A stretch of DNA of 64,000 nt from a bacterium (GCA_020849855.1 JADZFO010000002.1:104191-168190); one strand, 5' to 3'; counted from the first letter of the stretch, positions 14,509-23,558 are shown. Program-made: numbers and translations. Notes: generated from the letters alone by a model not told the origin.

Positions 14509-16332
14509 CTACTTCAGCGCGCCGAGCTGCTGCTTGAATTGCTCGATCTCCGGCTGCAGGCTCAGGATCGCGCCGGCCCAGAACTCCGGCTGCGTGCAGT
14601 CCTCGCCCAGGCTGCGCTGGACCACATCCTCCACCGTGGCGCTGCCGGTCAGGCGCAGGAAGTCCTCATAGCGCGACAGGAAGTCTGGGCCCTCCTGACG
14701 CAGCTTGTTGGCCAGCGTCCGCGCCAGCATCCAGCCCACGGTGTAGGGGAAGTTGTAGAAGGTCGCCTGGCTGATGTAGAAGTGCAGCTTGGAGGCCCAG
14801 AAGAGCGGGTCCTCGCCGCCGGGCTCCAGAGCGTCGCCCCAGATGCGCTGCTGCGTGTCCACCATCAGCTCCTTCAGGCGGCTGACGCTGACCTCGCCCT
14901 TCATGCGCTCGTCGTGGAAGGCGCGCTCGAACTCGTAGCGCACGGCGATGTCCAGGATGATGATCGCCGCGCCGGAGAGGGACTCGTCCAGCATCATCAG
15001 CTTCTGGGTCGCGCTGACTTCGCTGTTGCCGGCCATGCCCTGGGCCAGGATGTGCTCGGCGAAGATGCTGGCGGTCTCGGCCAGGGTGCTGGGGTACATG
15101 CGCGCCACCGGACGCAGGGGCTTGAGCACATGGCTGTGCCAGGCGTGGCCCATCTCATGGGCCAGGGTGCCGACATCACCCAGGGTGCCGTTATAGGTCA
15201 TGTATACGCGCTGCTCGCGGGTCAGGGCGGAGCCGGTGCAGTAGGCCCCCGGGCGCTTGCCGCCGCGGCTTTCGCTTTCCATCCAGCGCTTGTCCAGGAA
15301 GTCGCTGTAGTAATCCGCCAGGGCCGGGTAGGCGCTGCGGAAGGCGCCGGCGACCATGTCGCTGCCTTCGTTCCAGCTGTACTTGCGGCTGTCTTCCAGC
15401 GGCAGCTGGGCTTCGCGCTCGAAGAACCAGACCGACTTGCGGCCGGTGAAGCGCGCCTTGGCCTTGTAATACTCGCGCGGGATCTCGATGTGCTCGTGGA
15501 TCGCCGTGTACATGGCGTCCACAGAAGCGGCGCTGATGGCGTTATTGAAGAGCGCGATATCCAGATAGTGCGGATAGCTGCGCCTGCGGTTGAGAGTGAG
15601 GCGCCAGCCGGCGATGCCGTTAAGGGCCGCCGCGCAGGTGTCCGCCACGCCTTCCCAGGTGGCATTGCCGCCCTCGAAGGCGCTGCGGCCGACGTTGAAG
15701 TCGCTGTCGGCCATCAGGGCGCGCCAGCGGCTGATCGGCAGGCTCTCAACGCGGCCGTCGGGCCAGCGCATCTCAAAGCTCAGCTTGCCGCTGACCTTGT
15801 CATAGAGCCGGCCCCAGGCATGGATGCCGTCCACGGCCAGGTCGGCGTTAAGCTTCTCCTCCGCCGGGCTCATCGAGTGGCTGGCCAGAAAGCGCATGCG
15901 GCGCAGGGCATACTCCGCCCCGCTGGCCTGCTCAGTCTGCAGCAGGGCCTCGAAGTCCGCGTCGCTGCAGTCCTTCAGCGCGCGCTGGAACTCCACCTCG
16001 ATCTTCACGGACTGAGCGCCAAGCACGGACAGTGCCGCCACCGCCTGCGGATAGTCCTCGCTCTGCGTGTCGGTAGAGGCCAGGTTGTTCAGGTAGCTGC
16101 CCAGGTGGCCGCGCCTGACGTTGAGGTCCTCAATGCGCAGGAACACATCGGCCCAGGCATTGATGTTGCCGGAGTTGAGCGCTTCCAGACCGGCGGTCTG
16201 GCGCAGAACTTCAGCGATGTCGTTTTCAAGGTCCTGTTTGAAGGCCAGCATTTCTGGTCCGTTGTAACTGGGGAAATAGCTGCTTAGATCCCAGGTCACG
16301 CCCTGGGGTGCCATTGATGCTGCGGTGCTCAT
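14509..16332 (-). CDS. pepF: oligoendopeptidase F (M3B metallopeptidase)
   Basis: A 607-residue cytosolic zinc peptidase of the M3 family that trims short peptides. The zinc motif is His392-Glu-x-x-His396 in LAHEMGHAWHSH, with the third ligand expected in ETASIFAEHI about 25 residues on. The N-terminal M3 domain begins with WDLSSYFPSYNGPEM. Length and motif order match PepF-type enzymes. ATG 16332 is chosen because AAAGGA lies 7 nt upstream; an in-frame extension to 16374 is unlikely. It is divergent from maf. No signal peptide is present. Confidence 0.9.
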   Translation of the reverse strand: MSTAASMAPQGVTWDLSSYFPSYNGPEMLAFKQDLENDIAEVLRQTAGLEALNSGNINAWADVFLRIEDLNVRRGHLGSYLNNLASTDTQSEDYPQAVAALSVLGAQSVKIEVEFQRALKDCSDADFEALLQTEQASGAEYALRRMRFLASHSMSPAEEKLNADLAVDGIHAWGRLYDKVSGKLSFEMRWPDGRVESLPISRWRALMADSDFNVGRSAFEGGNATWEGVADTCAAALNGIAGWRLTLNRRRSYPHYLDIALFNNAISAASVDAMYTAIHEHIEIPREYYKAKARFTGRKSVWFFEREAQLPLEDSRKYSWNEGSDMVAGAFRSAYPALADYYSDFLDKRWMESESRGGKRPGAYCTGSALTREQRVYMTYNGTLGDVGTLAHEMGHAWHSHVLKPLRPVARMYPSTLAETASIFAEHILAQGMAGNSEVSATQKLMMLDESLSGAAIIILDIAVRYEFERAFHDERMKGEVSVSRLKELMVDTQQRIWGDALEPGGEDPLFWASKLHFYISQATFYNFPYTVGWMLARTLANKLRQEGPDFLSRYEDFLRLTGSATVEDVVQRSLGEDCTQPEFWAGAILSLQPEIEQFKQQLGALK

Positions 16333-16417
16333 GAGAAAGTCCTTTGCGGGTTGTGAGTTGACGATGATACACAATGCCTGCCGCGGGTCTTATTACGCAT
16401 GCTTGAATAGGCTGGTC

Positions 16418-17128
16418 ATGGAACTGATTCTCGCTTCCGCTTCGCCGCGCCGGCGCGAACTGCTGAGCAGCCTTGGGCTGGCCTTCAGTGTCGTGGTGGC
16501 AGAGGGCCTGGATGAAGCCGCGGTCCTGCAGCAGGCCTACGAAAGCTATGCCGCCGGCGCTGCCGCCACACCCCTGGAGCAGCTGGCCCTGCTGAAGGGT
16601 GAGCAGGTTGCGCGGAAGCATCCGCAGGCCCTGGTGCTCAGCGCGGATACAGAGGTATTCATTGATCCGGCGCTGGCGGGGCTGGAAGGGCCGGGGGAGG
16701 GACAGGAATCTGCCGCCGCAATTCTGCCCAGACAGCATCTTGGCAAGCCGGCGGACCGCAGCGCCGCCATCGCCATGCTGCGCCTGCTCAGCGGCAGGGT
16801 GCACCAGGTTGACACAGCCGTGGCGCTGCAGTGCCAGGCCAGCGGGCTGCGCATTTACGGCACGGAAAGCACCTTGCTGCGCTTTCGGGAGCTGACGGAC
16901 AGCGAGATTGTGGCCTATGTCGACGCGGAGCATCCCTATGACAAGGCGGGCGGCTATGCGGTGCAGGAGATCGGCGATAGTTTCGTGGCCGAGATGCGGG
17001 GCGAATACAGCAATGTCGTCGGCCTGCCGCTGGGACTGACGAAGCGACTGCTACAAGAAGCTGGGTTTACCATTTGGTCGCTCTGCCAGGAGGACGGTCA
17101 CCAGCCTTCATTAGAGCCTCTCGGCTAA
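16418..17128 (+). CDS. maf: Maf-like nucleotide pyrophosphatase
   Basis: A 236-residue Maf/Ham1-superfamily protein thought to hydrolyse non-canonical or modified nucleoside triphosphates. Motifs are LASASPRRRELL (residues 4-15), ALVLSADTEV, LGKPADRSAAIAMLRLLSG and HPYDKAGGYAVQ. An extra loop of about 25 residues (after DTEVFIDP) makes it longer than the usual 190-200 residues. ATG 16418 is placed directly before the family N-terminus; the in-frame upstream region to 16325 overlaps the pepF promoter. A possible TAGGCT box ends only 4 nt before the ATG, so the start signal is unclear. Confidence 0.87.
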   Translation: MELILASASPRRRELLSSLGLAFSVVVAEGLDEAAVLQQAYESYAAGAAATPLEQLALLKGEQVARKHPQALVLSADTEVFIDPALAGLEGPGEGQESAAAILPRQHLGKPADRSAAIAMLRLLSGRVHQVDTAVALQCQASGLRIYGTESTLLRFRELTDSEIVAYVDAEHPYDKAGGYAVQEIGDSFVAEMRGEYSNVVGLPLGLTKRLLQEAGFTIWSLCQEDGHQPSLEPLG

Positions 17129-17135
17129 CCCTTGT

Positions 17136-17141
17136 TACAAT
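17136..17141 (+). promoter_or_regulatory. TANNNT box, leaderless start
   Basis: TACAAT ends 6 nt before ATG 17148; the box lies 7 nt after the maf stop. Confidence 0.6.
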
Positions 17142-17147
17142 TCAAAT

Positions 17148-17615
17148 ATGAAATTCAGGCAAGCTAGTGCTGGTGTTTGGGTCCGCCGCGGGGCGCTAGC
17201 GATCTTTGTGGCTCTCCTCCTTTTTGCCAAGGCCTCTAAAGTGAGTTTGCATTTACTTTCTAATGGCACACACCTTGTTGCTCCACTTGGACTCAGTCAG
17301 ATTCTCAATGTTGCGGCTGCTATGTTCTTTACAGCAGTTGGCTGGCTGATTCTCGTTGTGATTCCCCTGGCATTAGATTCAGAGCAAAATGTGGGTTTGA
17401 CCAGGTCTCTCGCGGCCGTGGTGGTAGCCGGCTCAGCTTTGGGAATCCTTCTTGTTGTCTGGCCCCGGCAAGGAGAGGACGTAATCACCTCCATTAGCGA
17501 AATCGGATTGTGGCTGGACGCTATCGCGATGGCACTTGGGACTTGGCTGTTCATAGAACTAAATGCTCTTCAAGGGGGAAACCCGCCGGAGCAAGCCGCC
17601 ACTAGCTCCGTTTAG
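17148..17615 (+). CDS. hypothetical membrane protein with four helices
   Basis: 155 residues, not recognised. Four hydrophobic segments are visible (about residues 14-30, 45-78, 88-106 and 120-140), the second perhaps two helices. The N-terminus is basic and there is no cleavage site. Codon use is more AT-rich than the flanking maf and icd genes, hinting at acquisition or relaxed selection. It starts leaderless from its own TACAAT box. Confidence 0.6.
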   Translation: MKFRQASAGVWVRRGALAIFVALLLFAKASKVSLHLLSNGTHLVAPLGLSQILNVAAAMFFTAVGWLILVVIPLALDSEQNVGLTRSLAAVVVAGSALGILLVVWPRQGEDVITSISEIGLWLDAIAMALGTWLFIELNALQGGNPPEQAATSSV

Positions 17616-17718
17616 TTTTAAATCTGACTTATGTGCTGATTAGCCCTCTAAGCAATCCGGGTGCACTTCATCCAGGATGCACTGCATGAATACGCTGTCC
17701 AGCAGGCGTAGCATGTCC

Positions 17719-17724
17719 TACAAT
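17719..17724 (+). promoter_or_regulatory. -10 box of icd
   Basis: TACAAT about 56 nt before ATG 17781, leaving a leader of roughly 50 nt with a GGAG site. This contrasts with the leaderless neighbours. Confidence 0.4.
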
Positions 17725-17780
17725 ACCGGCCCGGCCAGCAAGGCCAGGCACCCGGCAGTGGTGCTTCAACGGAGCCCATT

Positions 17781-19223
17781 ATGAGCAAGACACCTATCAC
17801 GGTCGCCTACGGCGACGGCATCGGCCCTGAGATCATGCGCGCGACGCTTGACATCATTACGGCGGCCGGCGCGCAGCTCGAGCTGCACGAGATCGAGATC
17901 GGCGAGAAGGTCTACGCGCGAGGCATTACCGCTGGCATCGACCCCGAGTCCTGGGACACCCTGCTGGCTACAAAGGTCTTCCTCAAGGCGCCGATCACCA
18001 CACCTCAGGGCGGCGGCTTCAAGAGCCTGAACGTGACGGCGCGCAAGACCCTGGGCCTCTATGCCAACGTGCGCCCCGCCGTGGCCTATGCGCCCTTCGT
18101 TGAAACGAAGCACCCCGGCATGGACGTGGTGATGGTGCGCGAGAACGAGGAGGACACCTACGCCGGCATCGAGCACCGCCAGAGCGTCGAGGTGACCCAG
18201 TGCCTGAAGCTCATCTCCCGCCCGGGCTGCGAGAAGATCGTGCGCTATGCCTTTGAGTATGCGCGGGCCAATGGGCGCAAAAAGGTGACCTGCTTCACCA
18301 AAGACAACATCATGAAGATGACCGACGGCCTGTTCCACAAGGTCTTCGACGAGATCGCTCCGCTGTACCCCGACATTGAGAACGAGCACTGGATCGTGGA
18401 CATCGGCGCGGCCAAGCTGGCGGATACGCCGGAGATCTTCGACGTCATCGTTACGCTGAACCTTTACGGCGACATCCTCTCCGATGTTACGGCGCAGATC
18501 GCCGGCAGCGTGGGCCTGGCGGGCAGCGCCAACATCGGCGAGAAGGCGGCGATGTTCGAGGCCATCCATGGCAGTGCGCCGCGCCGCGCGGGCCAGAATG
18601 TGGCCAACCCCTCCGGTCTGCTGCATGGCGCCATCCTGATGCTTGTCCATATTGGCCAGATCGAGGTGGCGACGAAGGTGCACAACGCCTGGCTGCGGAC
18701 CATCGAGGACGGCGTGCACACCTATGACATCTACAGCGAGGCGCACAGCACCGAGAAGGTCGGCACCCAGGAGTTCGCCCAGGCCGTCATCGCGCGCCTG
18801 GGGCAGAGCCCGCAGACCCTGAAGGCGGTCGAGTACAAGGCCGGCATGGGCAGCGTGGACGCGGACTATAAGGAGCAGAAGACTGCTGTGGTAAAGCAGG
18901 AGATCATCGGCGTGGACCTGTTTGTGCAGAAGGCCGGTGTGACACCTGATGAAATGGGCGCCATCATGCAGAAGCTTGACGGCGAGGGCCTGCAGCTCAG
19001 GATGCTGAGCAACCGTGGTGTGAAGGTCTGGCCCGGCGGCAACGCGGCCACCGGCACTGTGGACCACTGGCGTTGCCGCTACTACACCGAGAATCCGATA
19101 GCGCAGCAGCAGATCGTGAACCTGATGCAGCGCGCCGTGGATGCCGGCCTGTACTTCAACCATGTGGAAGCCCTTCAGACCTTTGACGGCGAGAAGGCCT
19201 TCAGCCTCGGGCAGGGTGAGTAA
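17781..19223 (+). CDS. icd: isocitrate dehydrogenase, Thermus/Rickettsia type
   Basis: A 480-residue TCA-cycle enzyme converting isocitrate to 2-oxoglutarate. The nucleotide and substrate motifs are typical: YGDGIGPEIM, ITTPQGGGFKSLNVTARKTL, ENEEDTYAGIE, KDNIMKMTDG, NLYGDILSDV and HGSAPRRAGQNVANPSG. The length and an extra C-terminal domain of about 140 residues (from about 340) match the long NADP-type enzymes of Thermus and Rickettsia rather than the E. coli form. Cofactor preference is inferred from the family. The site GGAG lies just before the ATG. purE follows but has its own signals. Confidence 0.92.
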   Translation: MSKTPITVAYGDGIGPEIMRATLDIITAAGAQLELHEIEIGEKVYARGITAGIDPESWDTLLATKVFLKAPITTPQGGGFKSLNVTARKTLGLYANVRPAVAYAPFVETKHPGMDVVMVRENEEDTYAGIEHRQSVEVTQCLKLISRPGCEKIVRYAFEYARANGRKKVTCFTKDNIMKMTDGLFHKVFDEIAPLYPDIENEHWIVDIGAAKLADTPEIFDVIVTLNLYGDILSDVTAQIAGSVGLAGSANIGEKAAMFEAIHGSAPRRAGQNVANPSGLLHGAILMLVHIGQIEVATKVHNAWLRTIEDGVHTYDIYSEAHSTEKVGTQEFAQAVIARLGQSPQTLKAVEYKAGMGSVDADYKEQKTAVVKQEIIGVDLFVQKAGVTPDEMGAIMQKLDGEGLQLRMLSNRGVKVWPGGNAATGTVDHWRCRYYTENPIAQQQIVNLMQRAVDAGLYFNHVEALQTFDGEKAFSLGQGE

Positions 19224-19307
19224 ACTAATCGCTCCTGTGCAAGGTAATAATTCAGTCGGCACAGCCGGCGGGTTCCACTGACTGAAACCACTGAGCTGGA
19301 GATTAGC

Positions 19308-19811
19308 ATGACCAACACTGAAGGCCTTCGGGTCGCCATCCTCATGGGCAGCGCTTCGGACTGGGATGTGATGCAGCACAGCGCGAAGACCCTCAGCGAG
19401 TTCGGCGTCAGTAATGAAGCGCGGGTGCTCAGCGCCCACCGGGTGCCCGAGGCCGTGGCTGAGTATGTAAAGACGGCTCCGCAGCGCGGCACGAAGGTCT
19501 TTATTGCCGCCGCCGGCATGGCGGCCCACCTGGCCGGCGCGGTCGCCGCCAACACGGTGCTGCCGGTGATCGGCGTGCCCCTGGCCAGCGGAGCGCTGAA
19601 CGGCGTTGACGCGCTTTACAGCACCGTGATGATGCCGCCGGGCATCCCGGTGGGCACAGTCGCCGTGGGCAAGCCCGGGGCGATCAACGCGGCCCTGCTG
19701 GCGATCTCCATCCTTGGCACCAGCGATCCGGCCCTGCTGCAGAAGCTGACGGACTATCGCCGGGACAACGCCGCCAAGATCCTGGCCACTGAGCTGCCGG
19801 CGCCGGTCTAA
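19308..19811 (+). CDS. purE: N5-carboxyaminoimidazole ribonucleotide mutase
   Basis: A 167-residue class I PurE that converts N5-CAIR to CAIR in purine synthesis. Motifs are ILMGSASDW (residues about 11-19), SAHRVPE with the catalytic histidine, AAAGMAAHLAG and GVPLASGALNGVDALYS. Length is standard. GGAG precedes the ATG by 7 nt. purK is not adjacent. Confidence 0.94.
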   Translation: MTNTEGLRVAILMGSASDWDVMQHSAKTLSEFGVSNEARVLSAHRVPEAVAEYVKTAPQRGTKVFIAAAGMAAHLAGAVAANTVLPVIGVPLASGALNGVDALYSTVMMPPGIPVGTVAVGKPGAINAALLAISILGTSDPALLQKLTDYRRDNAAKILATELPAPV

Positions 19812-19835
19812 GCCTGCGGGCCGGCTGCGGCTTGG

Positions 19836-19841
19836 TATAAC
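19836..19841 (+). promoter_or_regulatory. -10 box, near-leaderless start of glycosidase-like lipoprotein
   Basis: TATAAC ends 5 nt before ATG 19847. Confidence 0.5.
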
Positions 19842-19846
19842 AGAGC

Positions 19847-22126
19847 ATGCTCTGCTCTGCCAATGGTCACGCGCCCCGCGTCCTGCTTGTGCTGCTGTGT
19901 CTATTGCTGGCGGCCTGCGCCTCGGTCAGTGCCGGCGACGGCGGACACAGCGCGGGCCAGGCCGGCAAGCCCGGCGCAGCTGCTCTGCCCAGCCTGATCC
20001 AGCTTGAAGCCGGCTTCCCAGCCGGCACAGCGCGCGGCACATCAGACATCACGCACGACCTGCTGGCTGATGTGCCGCTGAGCCTCTCGCCGGGCGCCAG
20101 CTATGACGCGGGCAGCAACTCGCTGAGCCTCAGCCCGGCGGGGGAGGCGAGCGCCTGGGCGGTCTTTGGCGTGGCCGGCCTGCCGACGGACGGCAGCCGT
20201 TATCCGCTGCGCATCAACGCCAGCGCGGACAGCGGCTATTTCATCTTCATCAGCGACTTCGCTGAGAAGCGCTGGCGCATGCTCAGCTACAGCGCGCAGG
20301 GCATCTACAACCTTAGCGGGGCCGCCGCGCTGGTATCGCCGGCCGGCAGCAGCTTTGTCGCCGTGCTGGCCTGGCAGGCCCAGCCGAACTTTGCGGCCCT
20401 GACCCTGACCACGAACGAGGATGTCGTGGTCCCGCCGGTGGAGCATGAGCTGTGGTACTACGAGCAGACCAACCTGCAGGTGGATGCGAACCTGACAGCG
20501 GCGATTGAGCACCTCAACACGGCAGCCGCGGCGGGCTATACGCGCGTGCTTTATGCCGACACGAAGCTGGAGTTTATCGACCTGGCCAGTGACAAGTACC
20601 TTGAGAACCTGGCCGCCTACAAGGCCGCGGCGGATGCTGCCGGGATCAGCATCGTGCCCAACATGGTCAGCCCCGGTTATGCCAACGGCCTGCTGCTGCA
20701 TGACCCCAACCTGATCGAGGGCCAGCCGGTGGTTGATGCGCCCTTCCTGGTGCAGAACGGCTTCGCCGGCAACTTCGCCGGAGTCTTGCAGAACCCGGCG
20801 ACGAGCATCGATAACGGCGACTTCGAGCTGCACAACGGGGATGCCTTTGATGGCTGGAACCAGATCGACGGCGCCGGGCAGAGCACCTTCTTCGACGCCA
20901 GCGGCCATGATGGCAGCGCGGGCTGCATCCGCTTTGAGAACTTCCTCGCCGGAAATCCGGAATCCGGCAACGACCGAATTACCCAGCAGATCGACGTGGA
21001 CCCCTGGCAGGTCTACGGGATCAGCTTCTGGCTGAAGACGGACAACCCGGTGCCGATCGGCCAGCTCTGGGCCCGGGTCTTTGCGGAAGATGACTTCCGC
21101 CAGCTCACTTTCAACACCTTCCCGATTGCCTCGTCCCAGGACTGGACCCAGTACCACCTGATCTTCAACAGCCAGGAGAAGAGCAGTGTGCTGCTGTATC
21201 TGGGGATCTGGGGCGGGCAGAGCGGGCGCTTCTGGATCGATGACGTGCACATAGAGCACGCCGGCCTGATGAACCTGATCCGCCGACCCGGCGCGCCCTT
21301 CAAGGTGACCAATGAGGACGGCAGCATCGTTTACACCGAGGGCGTCGACTTCGGCGAGGTGAAGGATGACGGTATGGGCGAAGCGGACGGTTACCCTGGC
21401 ACCTATGACCTCTGGCATCCGGCCCCGCTGATCCAGCAGATCGGCGGCGGCATCCAGATCGGAGACATCCTCAAGGTCAGCTACTACACCGCGGTCTTCA
21501 CCGACGACCTCAAGCCAGCCTGCGCGCTGGAGGATCAGGCGGTTTACGACATCATCGGCGACGTGCTGGGTGTGATCAACACGGAGCTGAACCCTGAGAT
21601 GGTCTTCATCGGCGTTGACGAGCACCGCGCCGCCGGCTGGAGCGAGCCGGGCTTTACGGCCGGCAAGAGCGCGGGGGCCTCGCTGGCCAGCTTCACCGCC
21701 GAGGTGGACAGCATCGCCAAGGCCATCAACCCGGCCTGGACCATCGTCGCCTGGAGCGATATGTATGACCCCTTCCATAACGCGACAGCGGACTACTACC
21801 TGACCCGCGGGGGGATGGCCGAGGCGGCGGCGGGGCTGCCGGCGAGCTGGGACATCGCCAACTGGCACCTGAATGACTTCAACGGCAGCGATGCCGAGAA
21901 TGACCGCCTGCAGGCCCTGCAATACTTCGCCGGCCGCGGCAACCGCCAGATCCTGGCGGGCTACTACGACGACCCTGCCGGATACAGCGCCAGCCTGACT
22001 GCCTGGCTGGATGAGAGCGTGGGCCAGGATGGCGTTTACGCGGTGATGTACACCACCTGGGGCAACGATTACAGCAAGCTGGCCGAGTTCGCGACGACGG
22101 TGCGGGACTGGGAGGCCACGCAGTAG
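19847..22126 (+). CDS. lipoprotein with shared beta domain, TIM-barrel glycosidase-like domain and inserted CBM-like domain
   Basis: A 759-residue lipoprotein (lipobox LLAAC, Cys24). Residues about 83-190 match the beta-rich domain shared by five lipoproteins here (SDFAEKRW motif). From about 200 a TIM-barrel-like domain starts (AAAAGYTRVLYADTKLEF, GISIVPNMVSPGY). It is interrupted at about 325-475 by a jelly-roll-like carbohydrate-binding module (NGDFELHNGDAFDGWNQ ... ISFWLKTD). It resumes with MVFIGVDEH, which looks like the GH20-type Asp-Glu pair (Asp591-Glu592), then TIVAWSDMYD and VYAVMYTTWGND. A surface sugar hydrolase is likely but the substrate is unknown. Tandem hairpins lie downstream. 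Confidence 0.7.
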   Translation: MLCSANGHAPRVLLVLLCLLLAACASVSAGDGGHSAGQAGKPGAAALPSLIQLEAGFPAGTARGTSDITHDLLADVPLSLSPGASYDAGSNSLSLSPAGEASAWAVFGVAGLPTDGSRYPLRINASADSGYFIFISDFAEKRWRMLSYSAQGIYNLSGAAALVSPAGSSFVAVLAWQAQPNFAALTLTTNEDVVVPPVEHELWYYEQTNLQVDANLTAAIEHLNTAAAAGYTRVLYADTKLEFIDLASDKYLENLAAYKAAADAAGISIVPNMVSPGYANGLLLHDPNLIEGQPVVDAPFLVQNGFAGNFAGVLQNPATSIDNGDFELHNGDAFDGWNQIDGAGQSTFFDASGHDGSAGCIRFENFLAGNPESGNDRITQQIDVDPWQVYGISFWLKTDNPVPIGQLWARVFAEDDFRQLTFNTFPIASSQDWTQYHLIFNSQEKSSVLLYLGIWGGQSGRFWIDDVHIEHAGLMNLIRRPGAPFKVTNEDGSIVYTEGVDFGEVKDDGMGEADGYPGTYDLWHPAPLIQQIGGGIQIGDILKVSYYTAVFTDDLKPACALEDQAVYDIIGDVLGVINTELNPEMVFIGVDEHRAAGWSEPGFTAGKSAGASLASFTAEVDSIAKAINPAWTIVAWSDMYDPFHNATADYYLTRGGMAEAAAGLPASWDIANWHLNDFNGSDAENDRLQALQYFAGRGNRQILAGYYDDPAGYSASLTAWLDESVGQDGVYAVMYTTWGNDYSKLAEFATTVRDWEATQ

Positions 22127-22155
22127 CAGCGCGGTCCCGTCCGCGCGTCTCGCGG

Positions 22156-22175
22156 GCCCGCATGGCAATGCGGGC
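22156..22175. repeat. hairpin GCCCGCAT/ATGCGGGC
   Basis: A perfect 8-bp stem with loop GGCA, 30 nt after the glycosidase-like gene. It is followed by a second hairpin at 22197-22218. No U-run. Confidence 0.6.
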
Positions 22176-22196
22176 TTGGCCTGGGGCTTCCCCGCA

Positions 22197-22218
22197 CTGC
22201 CGTGCGGAGCCACGGCAG
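22197..22218. repeat. hairpin CTGCCGTG/CACGGCAG
   Basis: A perfect 8-bp stem with loop CGGAGC, second of a tandem pair. Together they probably protect or end the upstream mRNA. Confidence 0.6.
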
Positions 22219-22278
22219 CGCTCTGCGCTGAGCTGTCGGAGAGGCAGGAGCAGGCCGGATTGCGTGTCTGAATCAAGG

Positions 22279-22307
22279 TTGACAAAGGGTTACAGCGCGG
22301 TTAAACT
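22279..22307 (+). promoter_or_regulatory. sigma70-like promoter of small lipoprotein
   Basis: TTGACA, 17-bp spacer, TAAACT: the best consensus promoter in the window. The leader is about 47 nt and holds GGAGGGG. Confidence 0.75.
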
Positions 22308-22360
22308 CTGGTTAACCAAGGCAGGCGAAGCCTGCACTGGTCAGGACGGAGGGGCAAGAG

Positions 22361-22567
22361 ATGACCGCGATTCGAATCACTCTTCTGGGTCTGCTGGCCA
22401 CAGCACTGGTGTGCAGCGGCTGCGGCGGCGATACTTCCGCTGCACTTGAAGCCAGCGATCTGCTGAATCCTTCTCCGGTTGCCGACGACGAGATCTCCAG
22501 CGGCGTGGCCTTTGATGGCCAGAGCGCGGCGGATGAAGACTACGTCGGCAGCGCCGTGCGCAACTGA
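22361..22567 (+). CDS. small lipoprotein, unknown
   Basis: 68 residues. A hydrophobic signal (ITLLGLLATALVCSGC) ends in a lipoprotein-like cysteine, again with Cys at -3 as in the multicopper oxidase. The mature part is about 47 residues, acidic and Ala/Ser/Asp-rich, with no fold I recognise. A strong TTGACA/TAAACT promoter, GGAGGGG 7 nt before the ATG and a possible terminator after it suggest high monocistronic expression, as for small structural lipoproteins. Confidence 0.65.
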   Translation: MTAIRITLLGLLATALVCSGCGGDTSAALEASDLLNPSPVADDEISSGVAFDGQSAADEDYVGSAVRN

Positions 22568-22608
22568 TTCCCCGGCCCGGCATACCTGCCCTGAGGCGCT
22601 GATATTCT

Positions 22609-22633
22609 GCTCTGGGCTGATTTCAGAGCTTTT
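22609..22633 (+). terminator. possible terminator
   Basis: A GCTCTG/CAGAGC stem with a 9-nt loop followed by TTTT, 42 nt after the small lipoprotein stop. The stem is short. Confidence 0.4.
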
Positions 22634-22666
22634 CCCCTTATGCCTTCTGCTGCGGCTTTCACACGC

Positions 22667-22672
22667 TACAAT
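22667..22672 (+). promoter_or_regulatory. TANNNT box before bshB1
   Basis: TACAAT ends 8 nt before GTG 22681, so the leader is 0-2 nt. Confidence 0.5.
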
Positions 22673-22680
22673 TCCGCCCC

Positions 22681-23481
22681 GTGCCAGTCTTTTACACCGA
22701 TCCGAAACTGGGTCTCAGTCCAGATGAAGTAGCGGCCAGGCCGCCCAAGCTTGATGTGCTGGTCTTCGGCCCGCATCCCGACGACGCCGAGATCGGCTGC
22801 GGCGGCATCCTGCTGAAGATGGCCGCGCTGGGCTATAAGTGCGGCATCGTCGACCTGACGGCCGGCGAAATGGGCACCGGCGGCGACGTGGAAACGCGCC
22901 GCGAAGAAAGCCGCGATGCCGCCCGGGTGCTGAAGCTGCAGGTGCGTGAGTGTCTGGAGCTGCCGGACTGCGGCCTGGAAGACAGCTTCGACATGCGCTC
23001 GGCGGTCGCCAGGACCATCCAGCGTTATCAGCCGGATGTCGTGCTGGGGCCCTACTACGACCTGCCGCCCGGCCGCGGCCTGGGCCACAACGACCATATC
23101 AAGGGCGGGCTGATGGTGGCGCACGGCGTGAACTATGCCCACCTGCGCAAGCTGGATTCGGTCTACCAGCCCTGGTATCCCAAGGCAGTCTATTACTACT
23201 TCCTGCCGATGGACCTGATGCCGACATTTGTCGTCGACGTCAGCGACCATTTCGATGCCTGGATCGAGAGCATCATGTGCCATGTCTCGCAGTTTGGCCG
23301 CCCGGAACAGAACAGCGGAATACGGCCATTCTTTGAGAGCCTGGCCACGCGCTGGGGCCGCTGGGCCGGCGGGCGCTATGCCCAGGCCTTCTACAGCCCC
23401 TGGCCGCTCTCCTGTCGCGATGTGCTCAGCGCCGCGCGTGTCTTCGGCCCCCCTGACCCCAAGGTTAATGACGAGGTTTAG
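22681..23481 (+). CDS. bshB1: bacillithiol biosynthesis deacetylase BshB1 (PIG-L/LmbE family)
   Basis: A 266-residue zinc-dependent deacetylase. The metal motif HPDDAEIGCGG (about residues 37-47) is followed by DLTAGEMGTGGDVETRREES, the run typical of BshB1. The distal GLGHNDHIKGG gives the second histidine pair. In bacillithiol makers this enzyme removes acetate from GlcNAc-malate. bshA and bshC are not in the window, so the pathway is inferred from this member only; another LmbE-type deacetylase is possible. The GTG start is leaderless or nearly so. Confidence 0.8.
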   Translation: MPVFYTDPKLGLSPDEVAARPPKLDVLVFGPHPDDAEIGCGGILLKMAALGYKCGIVDLTAGEMGTGGDVETRREESRDAARVLKLQVRECLELPDCGLEDSFDMRSAVARTIQRYQPDVVLGPYYDLPPGRGLGHNDHIKGGLMVAHGVNYAHLRKLDSVYQPWYPKAVYYYFLPMDLMPTFVVDVSDHFDAWIESIMCHVSQFGRPEQNSGIRPFFESLATRWGRWAGGRYAQAFYSPWPLSCRDVLSAARVFGPPDPKVNDEV

Positions 23482-23552
23482 GGCCCTGAAGCACCGAAAC
23501 AATTAATCCAGGTTTTACTGCACCGAATCGCCCTGCGGCAAGTCAGGACAGA

Positions 23553-23558
23553 TATAAT
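23553..23558 (+). promoter_or_regulatory. TANNNT box, leaderless start of giant kinase
   Basis: A perfect TATAAT ends 6 nt before GTG 23565; no ribosome-binding site is present. Confidence 0.65.

Noticed and set aside
14464..16287. 607-residue open frame antisense to pepF
   Set aside because: A mirror frame caused by high GC; composition (Ala/Val/His/Gln/Gly) and lack of motifs mark it as a shadow of the M3 peptidase.
17766..19529. 587-residue open frame antisense to icd and purE
   Set aside because: A GC-driven antisense frame over two well-recognised enzymes, with no domain signature.
20042..22285. 747-residue antisense frame over the glycosidase-like lipoprotein
   Set aside because: Antisense shadow: no signal peptide or motifs, while the plus strand encodes a lipobox and domains.
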